DNA of 41,711 nucleotides from Nocardia carnea. GTDB lineage: Bacteria; Actinomycetota; Actinomycetes; Mycobacteriales; Mycobacteriaceae. Of the stretch, positions 22,569-31,867 are shown in pieces. The notes under the pieces were generated by a model. The model was given only the letters and a program-made list of their open reading frames with translations, was not told the origin of the DNA and searched no databases. Numbering within the stretch: the stretch's first letter is position 1; each line of letters opens with the position of its first letter. The stretch spans positions 1-41,711 of the forward strand of contig NZ_JARWOV010000082.1 in assembly GCF_029868855.1 (NCBI RefSeq). The letters are read 5' to 3'. The translations under genes were made by a program, and so were the position numbers.

Positions 22569-23741
22569 TTACAACGCCGCGACGGCCGCGATGAACCGGT
22601 CCAGTTCCTCGCGGCTGACGAAGCAGTGCGGTGAGGCCCGGACCACCGAATCGAGACCGCGGGCCGACATATCGAGCAGCGTCGAGCTCGCATGGCTGAC
22701 CGTGACCGTGATGTCGGAGTCCAGCAGCCGGTCCCGGACCTTCACCGGCTCCACCCCCGCGACGGTGAACGACACGATGCCGCTGTGGTCGACGCCCAGG
22801 TCCCGCACCGTCACCTCCGGCAACTCGCCGAGCGCGCCCCGCAGATAGTCGGCGCGCTCGGCGATCGCGGCATAGACCTGGTCGGGTCCGAGATCGAGAA
22901 GATAGCGCACGGCCGCTCCGAGACCGAGACGGGCCGCTACATCGTGTTCCCAGAATTCGAAACGGGAGGCATCCGGCGCCATCCGGTATTCGTCGGGGCC
23001 GGTCCACGTGGCGCTGTGCAGGTCGAGCCGGCCGGGTTCCAGCGAGGCAGCCAATTCCGGCCGCAGATAGAGGAATCCGGTGCCGCGTGGGCCGCGCAAC
23101 CATTTCCGGCCGGTGGCCGACAGCGCATCCACGCCCAGTTCGGCGACATCGAGCGGGAGTTGCCCGGCGGACTGGCAGGCGTCCAGCACCACCAGCGCAC
23201 CGCCGGCCCGCGCGATCCGGGCCGCGGCGGCCACCGGGTTGACCAGGCCACCGTTGGTGGGCACATGCAGTAGCGAAACCAGCCGCACCCGCTCGTCCAT
23301 CATCGCGTCGAGAGCCTCGATATCGATCCGGCCCAGCGAATCGTTCGGGATCTGTTCCACCAGAGCACCGGTGGTGCGGGCGCGCTGCAGTGCCGCGATC
23401 GCGTTGCTGGCGTAATCGGCACCCGAGATGAGGATCCGGTCGCCGGGTCGCAGCGGGACGGCGTAGAAGAAATCGCTCCACGAACGGGTGGCGCTGTCGC
23501 TGAGGGCGATGGTTTCGGGGGTCGAGTTGATCAATTCCGCGATCGCGGTTTTGACCCCGGCCAAATCGTCGAGCCGTTCGTTCGCGGCCCGGTAGCCGCC
23601 GATCTCGGCCTCCCGGCGCAGATGCCCGATCACGGTGTCGGTGACCACCCGCGGCGGGAGCGAGGACCCCGCGCTGTCCAGGAAAACCGCTCCGGTCCCG
23701 ATCCCGGGCGTATCGGCGCGTACGCGCTGCTCATCCACCAT
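22569..23741 (-). CDS. egtE: ergothioneine biosynthesis PLP-dependent C-S lyase EgtE
   Basis: 390 residues from ATG 23741 (MVDEQRVRADTPGIGTGAVFLDSAGSSLPP). Aminotransferase class V fold: VVLDACQSAGQLPLDV with the PLP-binding Asp187 region, and the Schiff-base Lys213 in SATGRKWLRGPRGTGFLYL. EgtE cleaves hercynylcysteine sulfoxide to ergothioneine, the last step of the pathway. The assignment rests on the fold together with the location next to egtABCD; a generic cysteine desulfurase-like protein is the alternative. Unlike the egtABCDE order of mycobacteria, it faces away from egtA across a 204-base intergenic region. The 3' end abuts a vapC remnant. Confidence 0.85.
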   Translation of the reverse strand: MVDEQRVRADTPGIGTGAVFLDSAGSSLPPRVVTDTVIGHLRREAEIGGYRAANERLDDLAGVKTAIAELINSTPETIALSDSATRSWSDFFYAVPLRPGDRILISGADYASNAIAALQRARTTGALVEQIPNDSLGRIDIEALDAMMDERVRLVSLLHVPTNGGLVNPVAAAARIARAGGALVVLDACQSAGQLPLDVAELGVDALSATGRKWLRGPRGTGFLYLRPELAASLEPGRLDLHSATWTGPDEYRMAPDASRFEFWEHDVAARLGLGAAVRYLLDLGPDQVYAAIAERADYLRGALGELPEVTVRDLGVDHSGIVSFTVAGVEPVKVRDRLLDSDITVTVSHASSTLLDMSARGLDSVVRASPHCFVSREELDRFIAAVAAL

Positions 23742-23945
23742 ATCTCCGACCTTAGTGCCGATTCCGTGACGGCTTCGCGCCGAAAACGTGTCCGTGCCCG
23801 TCGCTACCCTGGATTCCACGCGCTCACCGCACCGGTGGCCGCTGTAACACCCGGACCGGCATCGAGAACTGAACATGGGCACGGACCAGTACCCGCGCCC
23901 GAACGCACGACAGACGAATCACCGAGAAGCCGCATGGAGGTTGGT

Positions 23946-25250
23946 ATGGCGGTCACCCTCGAACATCCGGAATCGACCAGCGACTCACCCCCACACCCGG
24001 CCCTCAGCAGCCGCGCGGCGGCCGAAGCGTATCTCGGCGGCGTCTGTTTCAAACTCGGCCCGCCGAAGCTCATCGGCGCCGAACTCGAATGGTTCACCGT
24101 TCACCGCCCCGGTGCCGCGACGGGCGGCTCCGCACCCGGCTCGTTCACCGGCCGCCGCCCCACCGCCGCCCTCCTCGCGCAGGCCCTCGGCCCGCACGCC
24201 CCCCGCTCCATTGCCCCGGAGTCCCCCGCCGAGCCGCTGTCCGGCGGCAGCCGCGTCACCGTCGAACCCGGCGGGCAGATCGAACTCTCCAGCATCGCTG
24301 TCACCGACCCCGCCGACCTGTGCGACCGCCTGAGCGCCGACCATCGGCGCCTGCACGAACTTCTCGACTCCCGGTCGATCGGGATGATCTCCGCCGCCGC
24401 AGACCCGGCCCGCGCACCACGCTGCCAATTACGCTTACCGCGCTATCAGGCCATGGAGGACTATTTCGGCCGGATCGGCCCGTTCGGCCGGCTGATGATG
24501 AGCAATACCGCGGCCGCACAGGTCAGCGTGGATATCGGTGCCGACCGGGCCGAACTCACCGCCCGCTGGACAGCGCTGCATGCCCTGGGGCCGGCGCTGG
24601 TGGCCGCGTTCGCGTGCTCGCCTGTGCTGCGCGGTGCCCCGTCCGGTGAATGGGCCTCGCAGCGCATGCGCACCTGGCTGCATCTGGACCCCGCCCGTGC
24701 CTGTCCCCCGGTCGCCGACTGGACCGATCCGGTCGCCGGTTACGCCCGCTGGGCGCTGGACGCGCCGCTGCTGTGTGTACGCCGCGACGAAGTAGGTCCG
24801 GCCCGGCCCGGTGTCGCCTGGCGGGCACCCGAGGGCGCCACGTTCGACGATTGGCTCGCGGGCGCGCTGGACACCGAGATCGGCCGCCGACCCGATATCG
24901 ACGATCTCCACTACCACCTCACCACCCTGTTCCCGCCGGTCCGCCCGGCCGGGTACTTCGAGGTCCGTTACCTCGACGCCCAGCCCGGAGAGGGCTGGAA
25001 GGTGCCGATCACGGTGCTGCACGCCCTGCTGTCCACCCCGGCCGCCGTCGCCGACGCCATCGCCGCCGTGGCGGGCACCGCGGACCGCTGGCTCGACGCC
25101 GCCCGCCACGGTCTCGCCGATCCGCAACTACGGGCGGCCGCGATCGCCGTCATGGAAGCAGCGCTGGCGCACAGCCGGGCACCCGCGCCGGAGCTGCACG
25201 AGGCGTTGCACCGTTGCTCGGCCGGCGCACAGCCGGCGGGAATCCCATGA
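23946..25250 (+). CDS. egtA: glutamate-cysteine ligase EgtA
   Basis: 434 residues, close to the usual ~430. It makes gamma-glutamylcysteine, the sulfur donor for EgtB in the mycobacterial-type ergothioneine pathway. GCS2-type features: LIGAELEWFTVH, SRVTVEPGGQIELSS (Glu/Gln substrate motif) and RYQAMEDYFGRIGPFGRLMMSNTAAAQVSVDIG, followed by a C-terminal LHYHLTTLFPPVRPAGYFEVRYLDAQPG. The start is ATG 23946, five bases after GGAGG; the ATG at 23934 overlaps that site. First gene of the plus-strand egt operon. The 198 bases to egtB include a strong hairpin. Confidence 0.92.
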   Translation: MAVTLEHPESTSDSPPHPALSSRAAAEAYLGGVCFKLGPPKLIGAELEWFTVHRPGAATGGSAPGSFTGRRPTAALLAQALGPHAPRSIAPESPAEPLSGGSRVTVEPGGQIELSSIAVTDPADLCDRLSADHRRLHELLDSRSIGMISAAADPARAPRCQLRLPRYQAMEDYFGRIGPFGRLMMSNTAAAQVSVDIGADRAELTARWTALHALGPALVAAFACSPVLRGAPSGEWASQRMRTWLHLDPARACPPVADWTDPVAGYARWALDAPLLCVRRDEVGPARPGVAWRAPEGATFDDWLAGALDTEIGRRPDIDDLHYHLTTLFPPVRPAGYFEVRYLDAQPGEGWKVPITVLHALLSTPAAVADAIAAVAGTADRWLDAARHGLADPQLRAAAIAVMEAALAHSRAPAPELHEALHRCSAGAQPAGIP

Positions 25251-25312
25251 CCCGCAGTGAGCCGGTTTGCAGGGGTCCGTCGAATCCGTACAGCGGCTCC
25301 GTACACCGGCAG

Positions 25313-25347
25313 GGTGGGTTCAGGGGTTCGATTCCCCTGACCCCACC
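25313..25347 (+). terminator. strong hairpin between egtA and egtB
   Basis: GGTGGGTTCAGGGG (25313-25326) pairs with CCCCTGACCCCACC (25334-25347), with one mismatch in 14, around a TTCGATT loop. It has no T-tract. It could attenuate or process the egt transcript. The loop and inner stem look like a tRNA T-arm, but no other tRNA arms can be formed. Confidence 0.5.
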
Positions 25348-25448
25348 GCGGAAGTTCGATGCGGTTCCGCCAACTGTCGCAGTCCGTGCCGGTGCCCCGG
25401 TGCGCACCCGAACACAAACCGAACCCTTCCGTCGAGCGGAGTGATTAC

Positions 25449-26786
25449 GTGACCATCCAGCACTACCCCGACCGATCCGGTACCGAGCGGCTGCGCGAAC
25501 GTATCGCGTCGACGCTGCAGCGGGCCCGGGACCGGACAGCCGCGCTCACCGATTGCGTGGACGAGGCCGACCTCGTCGCCCAGCATTCCCGGTTGATGAG
25601 CCCGCTGGTGTGGGATCTGGCCCATATCGGCAATCAGGAGGAGCTGTGGCTGGTTCGTGATGTCGGCGGCCGCGACCCGGTGCGCGCCGATATCGACGAG
25701 CTCTACGACGCGTTCAAACATGCCCGGCCGGACCGTCCGCAACTACCGCTGCTGAATGCCGTCGAGGCTCGCGGGTATGTCGGCACCGTGCGAGAGAAGG
25801 TGTGGGATGTGCTCGAACGCAGTCCCCTGCGCGGGGGCGAGCTGGTCGACGGCGGTTTCGCGTTCGGCATGATCGCCCAGCACGAACAGCAGCACGACGA
25901 AACCATGCTGGCCACCCATCAGCTGCGCGCCGGGGCCCCGGTACTGTCCGCACCCGCGCCCCCGGCCGCCGACAGCGCGGTACGCGGGGAGGTCGTGATT
26001 CCGGCGGGCGAGTTCGTGATGGGCACCTCCACCGACCCGTGGGCCCTGGACAACGAACGCCCGGCCCACCCCGTGCACGTACCGGCCTTCGCGATCGATG
26101 CCGCTCCGATCAGCAACGGGCAGTACCTGGAATTCGTCGCCGACGGTGGGTACGACCGGCGCGAACTGTGGTCCGAACGCGGCTGGGAGCATCGGCAGCA
26201 GGCCGGGCTCACCGCACCCCAATTCTGGGAGCGGGATTCCGCCGGGCAGTGGTGGCGGCGCGTGTTCGGGGTGCGCCGGCCGCTCCGGCCGCAACAGCCG
26301 GTGGTGCACGTGTGCTGGTTCGAAGCGCAGGCCTACGCCACCTGGGCGGGTAAACGCCTGCCTACCGAGGCCGAATGGGAGAAGGCCGCCCGTTACGACC
26401 CGGCCACCGGCCGCACCCGCGCCTACCCCTGGGGCGAGACCGAGCCCGGCCCGGCCACCGCCAACCTGGGCCAGCGCCATCTGGAACCGGCCGATATCGG
26501 CGCCTACCCGGCGGGTGCGTCACCGGCGGGCGTGCACCAACTCATCGGCGATGTCTGGGAGTGGACATCCTCGGGCTTCCACCCGTATCCAGGGTTCCGC
26601 GCCTTCCCCTACCGCGAATACTCGGAGGTCTTCTTCGGCGGCGACTACCGAGTACTGCGCGGTGGTTCGTTCGGCACCGACCCCGTCGCCTGCCGTGGCA
26701 CATTCCGCAACTGGGATCATCCGATCCGGCGGCAGATCTTCTCCGGATTCCGGCTGGCCCGCACCCTCGACCCGCGGGAGGCATGA
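25449..26786 (+). CDS. egtB: hercynine oxygenase / sulfoxide synthase EgtB
   Basis: 445 residues from GTG 25449 with GGAG upstream; the longer frame to 25359 has no initiation signal. It is the non-heme iron enzyme that joins hercynine and gamma-glutamylcysteine with O2. The N-terminal DinB-like domain carries the iron ligands His59 (DLAHIGNQEELWL) and His145/His149 (AQHEQQHDE). The C-terminal formylglycine-generating-like domain spans about 185-440, with VVIPAGEFVMGTS, HVCWFEAQAYATWAGKRLPTEAEWEKAAR, GDVWEWTSSGFHPYPGF and VLRGGSFGTDP. Its stop overlaps the egtC start. Confidence 0.95.
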   Translation: MTIQHYPDRSGTERLRERIASTLQRARDRTAALTDCVDEADLVAQHSRLMSPLVWDLAHIGNQEELWLVRDVGGRDPVRADIDELYDAFKHARPDRPQLPLLNAVEARGYVGTVREKVWDVLERSPLRGGELVDGGFAFGMIAQHEQQHDETMLATHQLRAGAPVLSAPAPPAADSAVRGEVVIPAGEFVMGTSTDPWALDNERPAHPVHVPAFAIDAAPISNGQYLEFVADGGYDRRELWSERGWEHRQQAGLTAPQFWERDSAGQWWRRVFGVRRPLRPQQPVVHVCWFEAQAYATWAGKRLPTEAEWEKAARYDPATGRTRAYPWGETEPGPATANLGQRHLEPADIGAYPAGASPAGVHQLIGDVWEWTSSGFHPYPGFRAFPYREYSEVFFGGDYRVLRGGSFGTDPVACRGTFRNWDHPIRRQIFSGFRLARTLDPREA

Positions 26787-27622
26787 TGTGCCGTCACCTG
26801 GGTTATGTGGGCCCACCGGCGTCGGTAGGCGAACTCCTGCTGCGCGGGCCGCATTCGCTGCGCACCCAGTCGTGGGCACCGCGGGATATGCGCGGCGGTG
26901 GCACCATCAACGCCGACGGGTTCGGCGTCGCCTGGTGGGGTCCGGACCCGGCGACGGTGACCCGCTACCGCAATCCCGACCCGATCTGGACCGACCCCGC
27001 GGTGGAAGAAGTACTGCCGCAGCTCATTTCGCACGCGGTCCTCGGCAGTGTCCGTTCGGCCACCATCGGGATGCCGGTGCAACGTTCAGCGTGCGCGCCG
27101 TTCCTGTGGGATCGCTGGGCGTTCAGCCACAACGGGGTGATTCCGCACTGGCGGCCGGCACTCACCGCCGTCCTGTCCGATCTCGATGTGGCGGCCACCC
27201 GCGCGGGGATGACCCGCCGCTACGAAACCAGTCATCTACTCGAAGCGGAAGCACTCACCGATTCCGCCGCGCTGTGGGTGCTGCTGCGCCGCCTGCTCGA
27301 CCCCGATACCCCGGCGGGTCTCGCCGAAGACCCGGCCACCGCACTGCGCCTGCTGGTGACGACGGTGCTGCACCACGCGCCCGACGCCCGGCTGAACCTG
27401 CTGATCGGCGACGGTCGCGGCCTGTGGGCGAGTACCTGCTACCACTCACTGTCCGCGCTGGTCACCGACGATTTCGCGATCCTTTCCTCCGAACCGTACG
27501 ACGACGATCCGAGGTGGCAGTCGCTGCCCGATCGGGTGGTCGTCCATGCCGAACCCGGCCGGCTGAGTGTCGAACCACTGGAACCCGCCGGATCCACCGC
27601 GACCGAAAGCCTGCAATCGTGA
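26786..27622 (+). CDS. egtC: gamma-glutamyl-hercynylcysteine sulfoxide amidohydrolase EgtC
   Basis: 278 residues. Class II glutamine-amidotransferase fold; it removes glutamate from the EgtB product. Two ATGs are in tandem (26783 and 26786); the second is chosen because it puts Cys at position 2 (MCRHLGYVG), where it becomes the N-terminal nucleophile after Met removal. Other motifs: GGTINADGFGVAWW, ISHAVLGSVRSATIGMPVQRSACAPFLWDRWAFSHNGVI and FAILSSEPYDDDPRW. It overlaps egtB by one base and egtD by four. It is somewhat longer than mycobacterial EgtC. Confidence 0.93.
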   Translation: MCRHLGYVGPPASVGELLLRGPHSLRTQSWAPRDMRGGGTINADGFGVAWWGPDPATVTRYRNPDPIWTDPAVEEVLPQLISHAVLGSVRSATIGMPVQRSACAPFLWDRWAFSHNGVIPHWRPALTAVLSDLDVAATRAGMTRRYETSHLLEAEALTDSAALWVLLRRLLDPDTPAGLAEDPATALRLLVTTVLHHAPDARLNLLIGDGRGLWASTCYHSLSALVTDDFAILSSEPYDDDPRWQSLPDRVVVHAEPGRLSVEPLEPAGSTATESLQS

Positions 27623-28590
27623 CCGAACCCACCGTGGAAGTCCACCTCACCGACGCCGATCTCACCGCGGCCCTACGCGCCGACGCCCGCCGCGGCCTCA
27701 CCGACAGCCCGAAATGGCTGCCGCCCAAATGGTTCTACGATGCCCGCGGCAGTGAACTGTTCGAGCAGATCACCGCCCTGCCCGAGTACTACCCCACTCG
27801 CACCGAAAGGGCCCTGCTGGAGAAGGTCGCGAGCGCCATCGCGCGGACGGCCCAGGCGGAGGTGCTGGTCGAACTCGGGTCGGGATCGGCCAGTAAGACC
27901 CGACTGTTGCTCACCGCACTCACCGCCGATGGGCCTTTGAAAACCTATGTTCCCCAGGATGTTTCGGCGTCCGCGCTGCGTGCTTCCGCGGCCGAGGTCG
28001 CGGCGGAGTTCCCCGGTCTGGCCGTGCACGGGGTGGTCAGCGATTTCACCGACACCCTGGCGACCCTGCCGCGCGGCGGTCGGCGGATGATCGCTTTCCT
28101 CGGCGGCACACTCGGCAATATGGTGCCCGCGGAACGCGCCGAATTCCTCGGCGGCATCCACGATGTGCTCGAACCCGGCGAACAACTGCTGCTCGGTGCG
28201 GGTTTGGTGGTGGACCCATCGATCGTGATCCCCGCCTACGACGACGCCGCCGGTATCACCGCGGAATTCAACCGGAATGTATTGCGCGTCCTGAACAACC
28301 GGCTGGGCGCCGATTTCGCCCCCGAGAAGTTCGACCATATCGCGCACTGGGACGCGGACAACGAATGGATCGAAATGCGGCTGGCCGCCACCACGGATAT
28401 GGATGTCACCGTCGCCGACCTGGGTCTCACGCTGCACTTCGCCCGAGGTGAACAGCTCCGCACCGAGATCTCCGCGAAATTCCGCCCTACCGGTCTGGAC
28501 GCCGAACTCCGCGCCGCGGGCTTCGTATCGGAACACACCTGGACCGACCCGGAAGATCGTTTCGCCCTCGTCCTCGCCGCCCGCGTCTGA
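27619..28590 (+). CDS. egtD: L-histidine N-alpha-methyltransferase EgtD
   Basis: 323 residues from GTG 27619, overlapping the egtC stop (GTGA). SAM-dependent enzyme that trimethylates histidine to hercynine, the first committed step. Motifs: WFYDARGSELFEQITALPEYYPTRTE (Tyr40 and Tyr57/58 region for histidine binding), VLVELGSGSASKT (SAM loop, about 82-94), and IAFLGGTLGNMVP with Asn167 matching the substrate-binding Asn of mycobacterial EgtD. The length equals that of mycobacterial homologues. Last gene of the operon. A longer frame opening at 26098 is only a shadow through egtB and egtC. Confidence 0.96.
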   Translation: MTEPTVEVHLTDADLTAALRADARRGLTDSPKWLPPKWFYDARGSELFEQITALPEYYPTRTERALLEKVASAIARTAQAEVLVELGSGSASKTRLLLTALTADGPLKTYVPQDVSASALRASAAEVAAEFPGLAVHGVVSDFTDTLATLPRGGRRMIAFLGGTLGNMVPAERAEFLGGIHDVLEPGEQLLLGAGLVVDPSIVIPAYDDAAGITAEFNRNVLRVLNNRLGADFAPEKFDHIAHWDADNEWIEMRLAATTDMDVTVADLGLTLHFARGEQLRTEISAKFRPTGLDAELRAAGFVSEHTWTDPEDRFALVLAARV

Positions 28591-28605
28591 CCATGCCCTC
28601 GAAGT

Positions 28606-28632
28606 CGCCCGGCCGCTCCGGTGCGCCGGGCG
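28606..28632. terminator. bidirectional terminator between egtD and pth
   Basis: CGCCCGGC (28606-28613) and GCCGGGCG (28625-28632) form a perfect 8-base stem with an 11-base loop between two convergent genes. Confidence 0.5.
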
Positions 28633-28641
28633 CGGGCTGCC

Positions 28642-29217
28642 TCAGTGCAGCTGGTTCTGCGCCGCTTCCAAACCCACTCGTAGCAGCAGTTCCACCGCGT
28701 CGGCCGCCTGCTCCACCACTACCGGGAGCTCTTTACGCTCGGCCGCCGCGAACGGTTTGAGGACGAAATCGGCCGGATCCTGCCGGCCGGGCGGACGGCC
28801 GATGCCGATCCGGGTACGCAGATAGTCCTTGGTGGTCAGGGCCGCGGAAACCGAGCGCAGCCCGTTGTGGCCGCCCTCACCACCGCCACGTTTCAACCGG
28901 ACCGCACCGAACGGTAGATCCAGTTCGTCGTGGACGACGATCACCTCGGTGGGCGGAACGGAGAAGAAACGGGCCAGCGCCGATACCGGCCGCCCGGACA
29001 GGTTCATATACGACCGCGGTTTCGCGATCAGTACCTGCCGGCCGTCCAGCCGGGCCTGCAAAAGATCGGTACCCGACTTCTTGTGGGCCGTGAAACGGCC
29101 GCCGACCCGCTCCGCGAGCGAATCGGCGACCAGAAAACCCACGTTGTGCCGGGTGCGTTCGTACTCGGGACCCGGATTGCCCAGACCGACGACGAGCGCC
29201 GGTACAGAATCGGCCAT
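28642..29217 (-). CDS. pth: peptidyl-tRNA hydrolase
   Basis: 191 residues, normal size. It releases stalled peptides from tRNA. Signature [22 protein letters not shown] with catalytic Asn14 and His24, [20 protein letters not shown], the [26 protein letters not shown] block with Asp and Asn, and [13 protein letters not shown]. The ATG at 29217 follows rplY by 18 bases; rplY-pth is a conserved actinobacterial pair, so the two are likely co-transcribed. Confidence 0.97.
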   Translation of the reverse strand: MADSVPALVVGLGNPGPEYERTRHNVGFLVADSLAERVGGRFTAHKKSGTDLLQARLDGRQVLIAKPRSYMNLSGRPVSALARFFSVPPTEVIVVHDELDLPFGAVRLKRGGGEGGHNGLRSVSAALTTKDYLRTRIGIGRPPGRQDPADFVLKPFAAAERKELPVVVEQAADAVELLLRVGLEAAQNQLH

Positions 29218-29235
29218 CGCGGAAGGTGACCCGTC

Positions 29236-29835
29236 CTATTCGGCGGCTTCGCCCTCGGCGGCCGCGGCCTCGGCCTCGGGCTCGGCGGTGGCGCGGGCCT
29301 CGACAATGTTGACCAGCAGCAGCTCGGGATCGCCGGCCAGGTTCACGCCCTTGGGCAGCGCGACCGAACCCGCGGTGATCTGGGTGCCCGCCTCGGCACC
29401 CGCGATGGAGACCTCGAGGGATTCGGGGATGTTCAGCGCATCGGCCGAAACGGAGACGGTGGTGGCTTCCTGGGTGACCAGGGTGCCGGGGCCCGCCTCG
29501 CCGACCAGGGTGATCGGCACATCGGCGTTGACCTCTTCACCGCGCTGCACGATCAGCAGATCGGCATGCTCGATGTAGCGGTGGATGGGGTGCACCACGA
29601 CCGATTTGGTCAGCGCCAGCTGCTTCTTACCCTCGATGTTCAGGTTCAGCACCGCATTGGTGCCGTGCTGGCGCAGGATGGCGGCGAACGACAGCGCATC
29701 CAGCGACAGATGCTGCGGATCGGACTGATGCCCGTACAGGACCGCCGGAACGTTGCCCGCGCGGCGGGTGCGGCGCGCGGCACCCTTGCCGAACTCGGTG
29801 CGGATCTTCGCTTCGAGAAGGTTGACGTCGGACAT
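29236..29835 (-). CDS. rplY: 50S ribosomal protein L25 / general stress protein Ctc
   Basis: 199 residues, the long Ctc form with an N-terminal L25 5S-rRNA-binding domain ([48 protein letters not shown]) and a C-terminal TL5 beta domain ([59 protein letters not shown]). It ends in an acidic Ala/Glu-rich tail ([21 protein letters not shown]). AGGAG precedes ATG 29835. First gene of the rplY-pth unit; its promoter lies in the 388-base gap shared with prfC. Confidence 0.96.
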   Translation of the reverse strand: MSDVNLLEAKIRTEFGKGAARRTRRAGNVPAVLYGHQSDPQHLSLDALSFAAILRQHGTNAVLNLNIEGKKQLALTKSVVVHPIHRYIEHADLLIVQRGEEVNADVPITLVGEAGPGTLVTQEATTVSVSADALNIPESLEVSIAGAEAGTQITAGSVALPKGVNLAGDPELLLVNIVEARATAEPEAEAAAAEGEAAE

Positions 29836-30223
29836 GACTGGATAACTCCTACGGCTCTACCGGGCTTATGGGCGGTTGCCAGGGAAATCGCGCCCCTGGT
29901 CAGGTGGTCTGCTCGTCAGGCGAAGACCGAACGCCAGCGGCCGGAAGCCGCGCCGCGTCGATCACGGTGCCGCAAAGTTGCGAACCCTCGCCGAGACAAC
30001 CCGAATACTGTAACCCAGCGGCCCTGAAAGTCCGGAATCGGGCTGTGTTTCTTTGCGCCGCCTGCGGCGGCGCGGGTTTTGGCTCTCCTCGGCGTGGTCG
30101 AACCCTCGCGGTTCCGGAGCAGCGAGCGAGTGGCACCGGAGTGCGGCCGGGCGTCGGTCCCGGTACGGCGGTCACGTAGCCTGGACGGTTGTTCCCGATC
30201 TCACCGCCGAAAGGTTTCATCCG
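29836..30223. other. divergent intergenic region between rplY and prfC
   Basis: 388 bases with no convincing gene; it must hold both promoters. A small hairpin, CCAGGG (29879-29884) with CCCTGG (29894-29899), lies on the rplY side. A strong GC hairpin followed by GGGTTTT lies at 30055-30080. Confidence 0.5.
30055..30073 (+). terminator. strong hairpin upstream of prfC
   Basis: GCGCCGCC (30055-30062), TGC loop, GGCGGCGC (30066-30073), followed by GGGTTTT. It resembles an intrinsic terminator, but no plus-strand gene precedes it; it may attenuate a long prfC leader. Confidence 0.4.
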
Positions 30224-31867
30224 TTGACCGCCTCCACCGAGGGCTCCGCCGCGCCCGTCGCGCGCGGATTGGCCGGCGAGGTGTCGCGGCGCCGCACCTT
30301 CGCCGTGATCTCGCATCCCGACGCAGGTAAATCGACACTCACCGAAGCGCTCGCGCTGCATGCCCGCAAGATTTCCGAGGCCGGTGCCATCCATGGCAAG
30401 GCGGGCCGCAAATCCACCGTCTCGGACTGGATGGAGATGGAGAAGGCGCGCGGGATCTCGGTGAGTTCCACCGCGCTGCAGTTCAACTACCGGGCCGCGG
30501 GCTCCGATATCGACCATGTGATCAACCTGGTCGATACCCCCGGCCACTCCGATTTCTCCGAGGACACCTACCGGGTGCTCACCGCGGTGGATGCCGCGGT
30601 GATGCTGATCGACGCCGCGAAGGGTCTCGAACCACAGACCTTGAAACTGTTCCAGGTCTGCCGTCACCGGGGTATTCCGGTGATCACCGTCATCAACAAA
30701 TGGGACCGGCCCGGACGTGCCCCGCTGGAACTGCTCGACGAGATCGAGGAGCGGATCGGCCTCACCCCGACCCCGCTGTTCCTGCCGGTCGGTATCGCGG
30801 GTGATTTCCGCGGTCTGCTGCGCCGCGGTCCCGAGGGCGCGGCCGCCGAATACATCCATTTCACCCGGACCGCGGGCGGCGCCACCATCGCGCCCGAGGA
30901 ATCGCTGCGCCCCGAATCCGCCGAGGCCCGGGAGGGCGCGGCCTGGACCACCGCGGCGGAGGAGAGCGAACTGCTCTCGGCCACCGGCCAGGACCACGAT
31001 CAAGAAATGTTCCTGGCCGGGCAGACCTCACCGGTGATCTACGCCTCGGCCATGCTGAACTTCGGTGTCCGGCAGCTGCTGGAAACGCTGGTCGCGCTGG
31101 CGCCCGCACCCGGTTCGCGCGCCGATATCGGCGGCACCCCGCGCAATCCGCAGGACCCGTTCAGTGCGGTGGTGTTCAAGGTGCAGGCCGGTATGGACAC
31201 CGCCCACCGCGACCGGCTCGCGTTCATGCGCATCGTCTCGGGTGAGTTCGAACGCGGCATGGTGGTCACCCACGCGCAGACCGGCCGGCCGTTCGCGACC
31301 AAATACGCGTTGACCGTCTTCGGCCGGGAACGCGCCACCGTCGATACCGCCTACCCGGGTGATGTGGTGGGCCTGGTCAACGCGACCGCGCTCGCCCCCG
31401 GGCACACCCTGTTCGTCGACAAGAAGGTCGAGTTCCCGCCGATCCCGTCGTTCGCCCCGGAACATTTCGCCGCACTGCGGGCGCAGAGCGCCGGTAAGTA
31501 CAAGCAGTTCCGCAAGGCGATCGATCAGCTCGATTCCGAGGGCGTGGTTCAGGTGCTGCGCAACGATTCCCGCGGTGACGCCTCCCCGGTGCTCGCCGCG
31601 GTGGGTCCGATGCAGTTCGAGGTGGTGACCGCCCGGATGCAGGGCGAATTCGGGGTGGAGACCCAACTCGACCATCTCGCCTACACCATCGCCCGCCGTA
31701 CCGATGCCGCCTCGGCACCCGAATTGGACCGCCAGCGCGGGGTGGAGGTGTTCACGCGCACCGACGGCGCGATCCTCGCGGTGTTCAGCGATAAATGGCG
31801 GTTGCAGTACATCCAGAAGGAAATGCCGAAACTCACCCTGGAACCGCTGGTCGCCGCCGCCGACTGA
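30224..31867 (+). CDS. prfC: peptide chain release factor 3
   Basis: 547 residues from TTG 30224 (LTASTEGSAAPVARGLAGEVSRRRTFAVISHPDAGKST), with AAAGG nine bases upstream; the open frame reaches back to 30053 without initiation signals. Translational GTPase that recycles RF1/RF2. The G1 loop SHPDAGKST is at 30-38, then KSTVSDWMEMEKARGISVSSTALQF (switch region), VDTPGHSDFSEDT (G3), INKWDRPGRAPLELLDEI (G4), a second domain (DPFSAVVFKVQAGMD) and the C-terminal RF3 domain (GPMQFEVVTARMQGEFGVE, LAVFSDKWRLQYIQKEMP). The insert around residues 210-265 is Ala/Glu-rich. It is monocistronic. Confidence 0.95.
   Translation: MTASTEGSAAPVARGLAGEVSRRRTFAVISHPDAGKSTLTEALALHARKISEAGAIHGKAGRKSTVSDWMEMEKARGISVSSTALQFNYRAAGSDIDHVINLVDTPGHSDFSEDTYRVLTAVDAAVMLIDAAKGLEPQTLKLFQVCRHRGIPVITVINKWDRPGRAPLELLDEIEERIGLTPTPLFLPVGIAGDFRGLLRRGPEGAAAEYIHFTRTAGGATIAPEESLRPESAEAREGAAWTTAAEESELLSATGQDHDQEMFLAGQTSPVIYASAMLNFGVRQLLETLVALAPAPGSRADIGGTPRNPQDPFSAVVFKVQAGMDTAHRDRLAFMRIVSGEFERGMVVTHAQTGRPFATKYALTVFGRERATVDTAYPGDVVGLVNATALAPGHTLFVDKKVEFPPIPSFAPEHFAALRAQSAGKYKQFRKAIDQLDSEGVVQVLRNDSRGDASPVLAAVGPMQFEVVTARMQGEFGVETQLDHLAYTIARRTDAASAPELDRQRGVEVFTRTDGAILAVFSDKWRLQYIQKEMPKLTLEPLVAAAD

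Noticed and set aside
25271..25347. tRNA-like sequence between egtA and egtB
   Set aside because: GGGGTTCGATTCCCC looks like a T-arm and GGGGTC/GACCCC could close a 73-base unit, but no D-arm or anticodon arm forms; a single 14-base hairpin explains the pattern better.
26098..27618. 830-codon frame extending egtD upstream
   Set aside because: The added part is a shadow of egtB and egtC; GTG 27619 in a 4-base overlap is the natural start.
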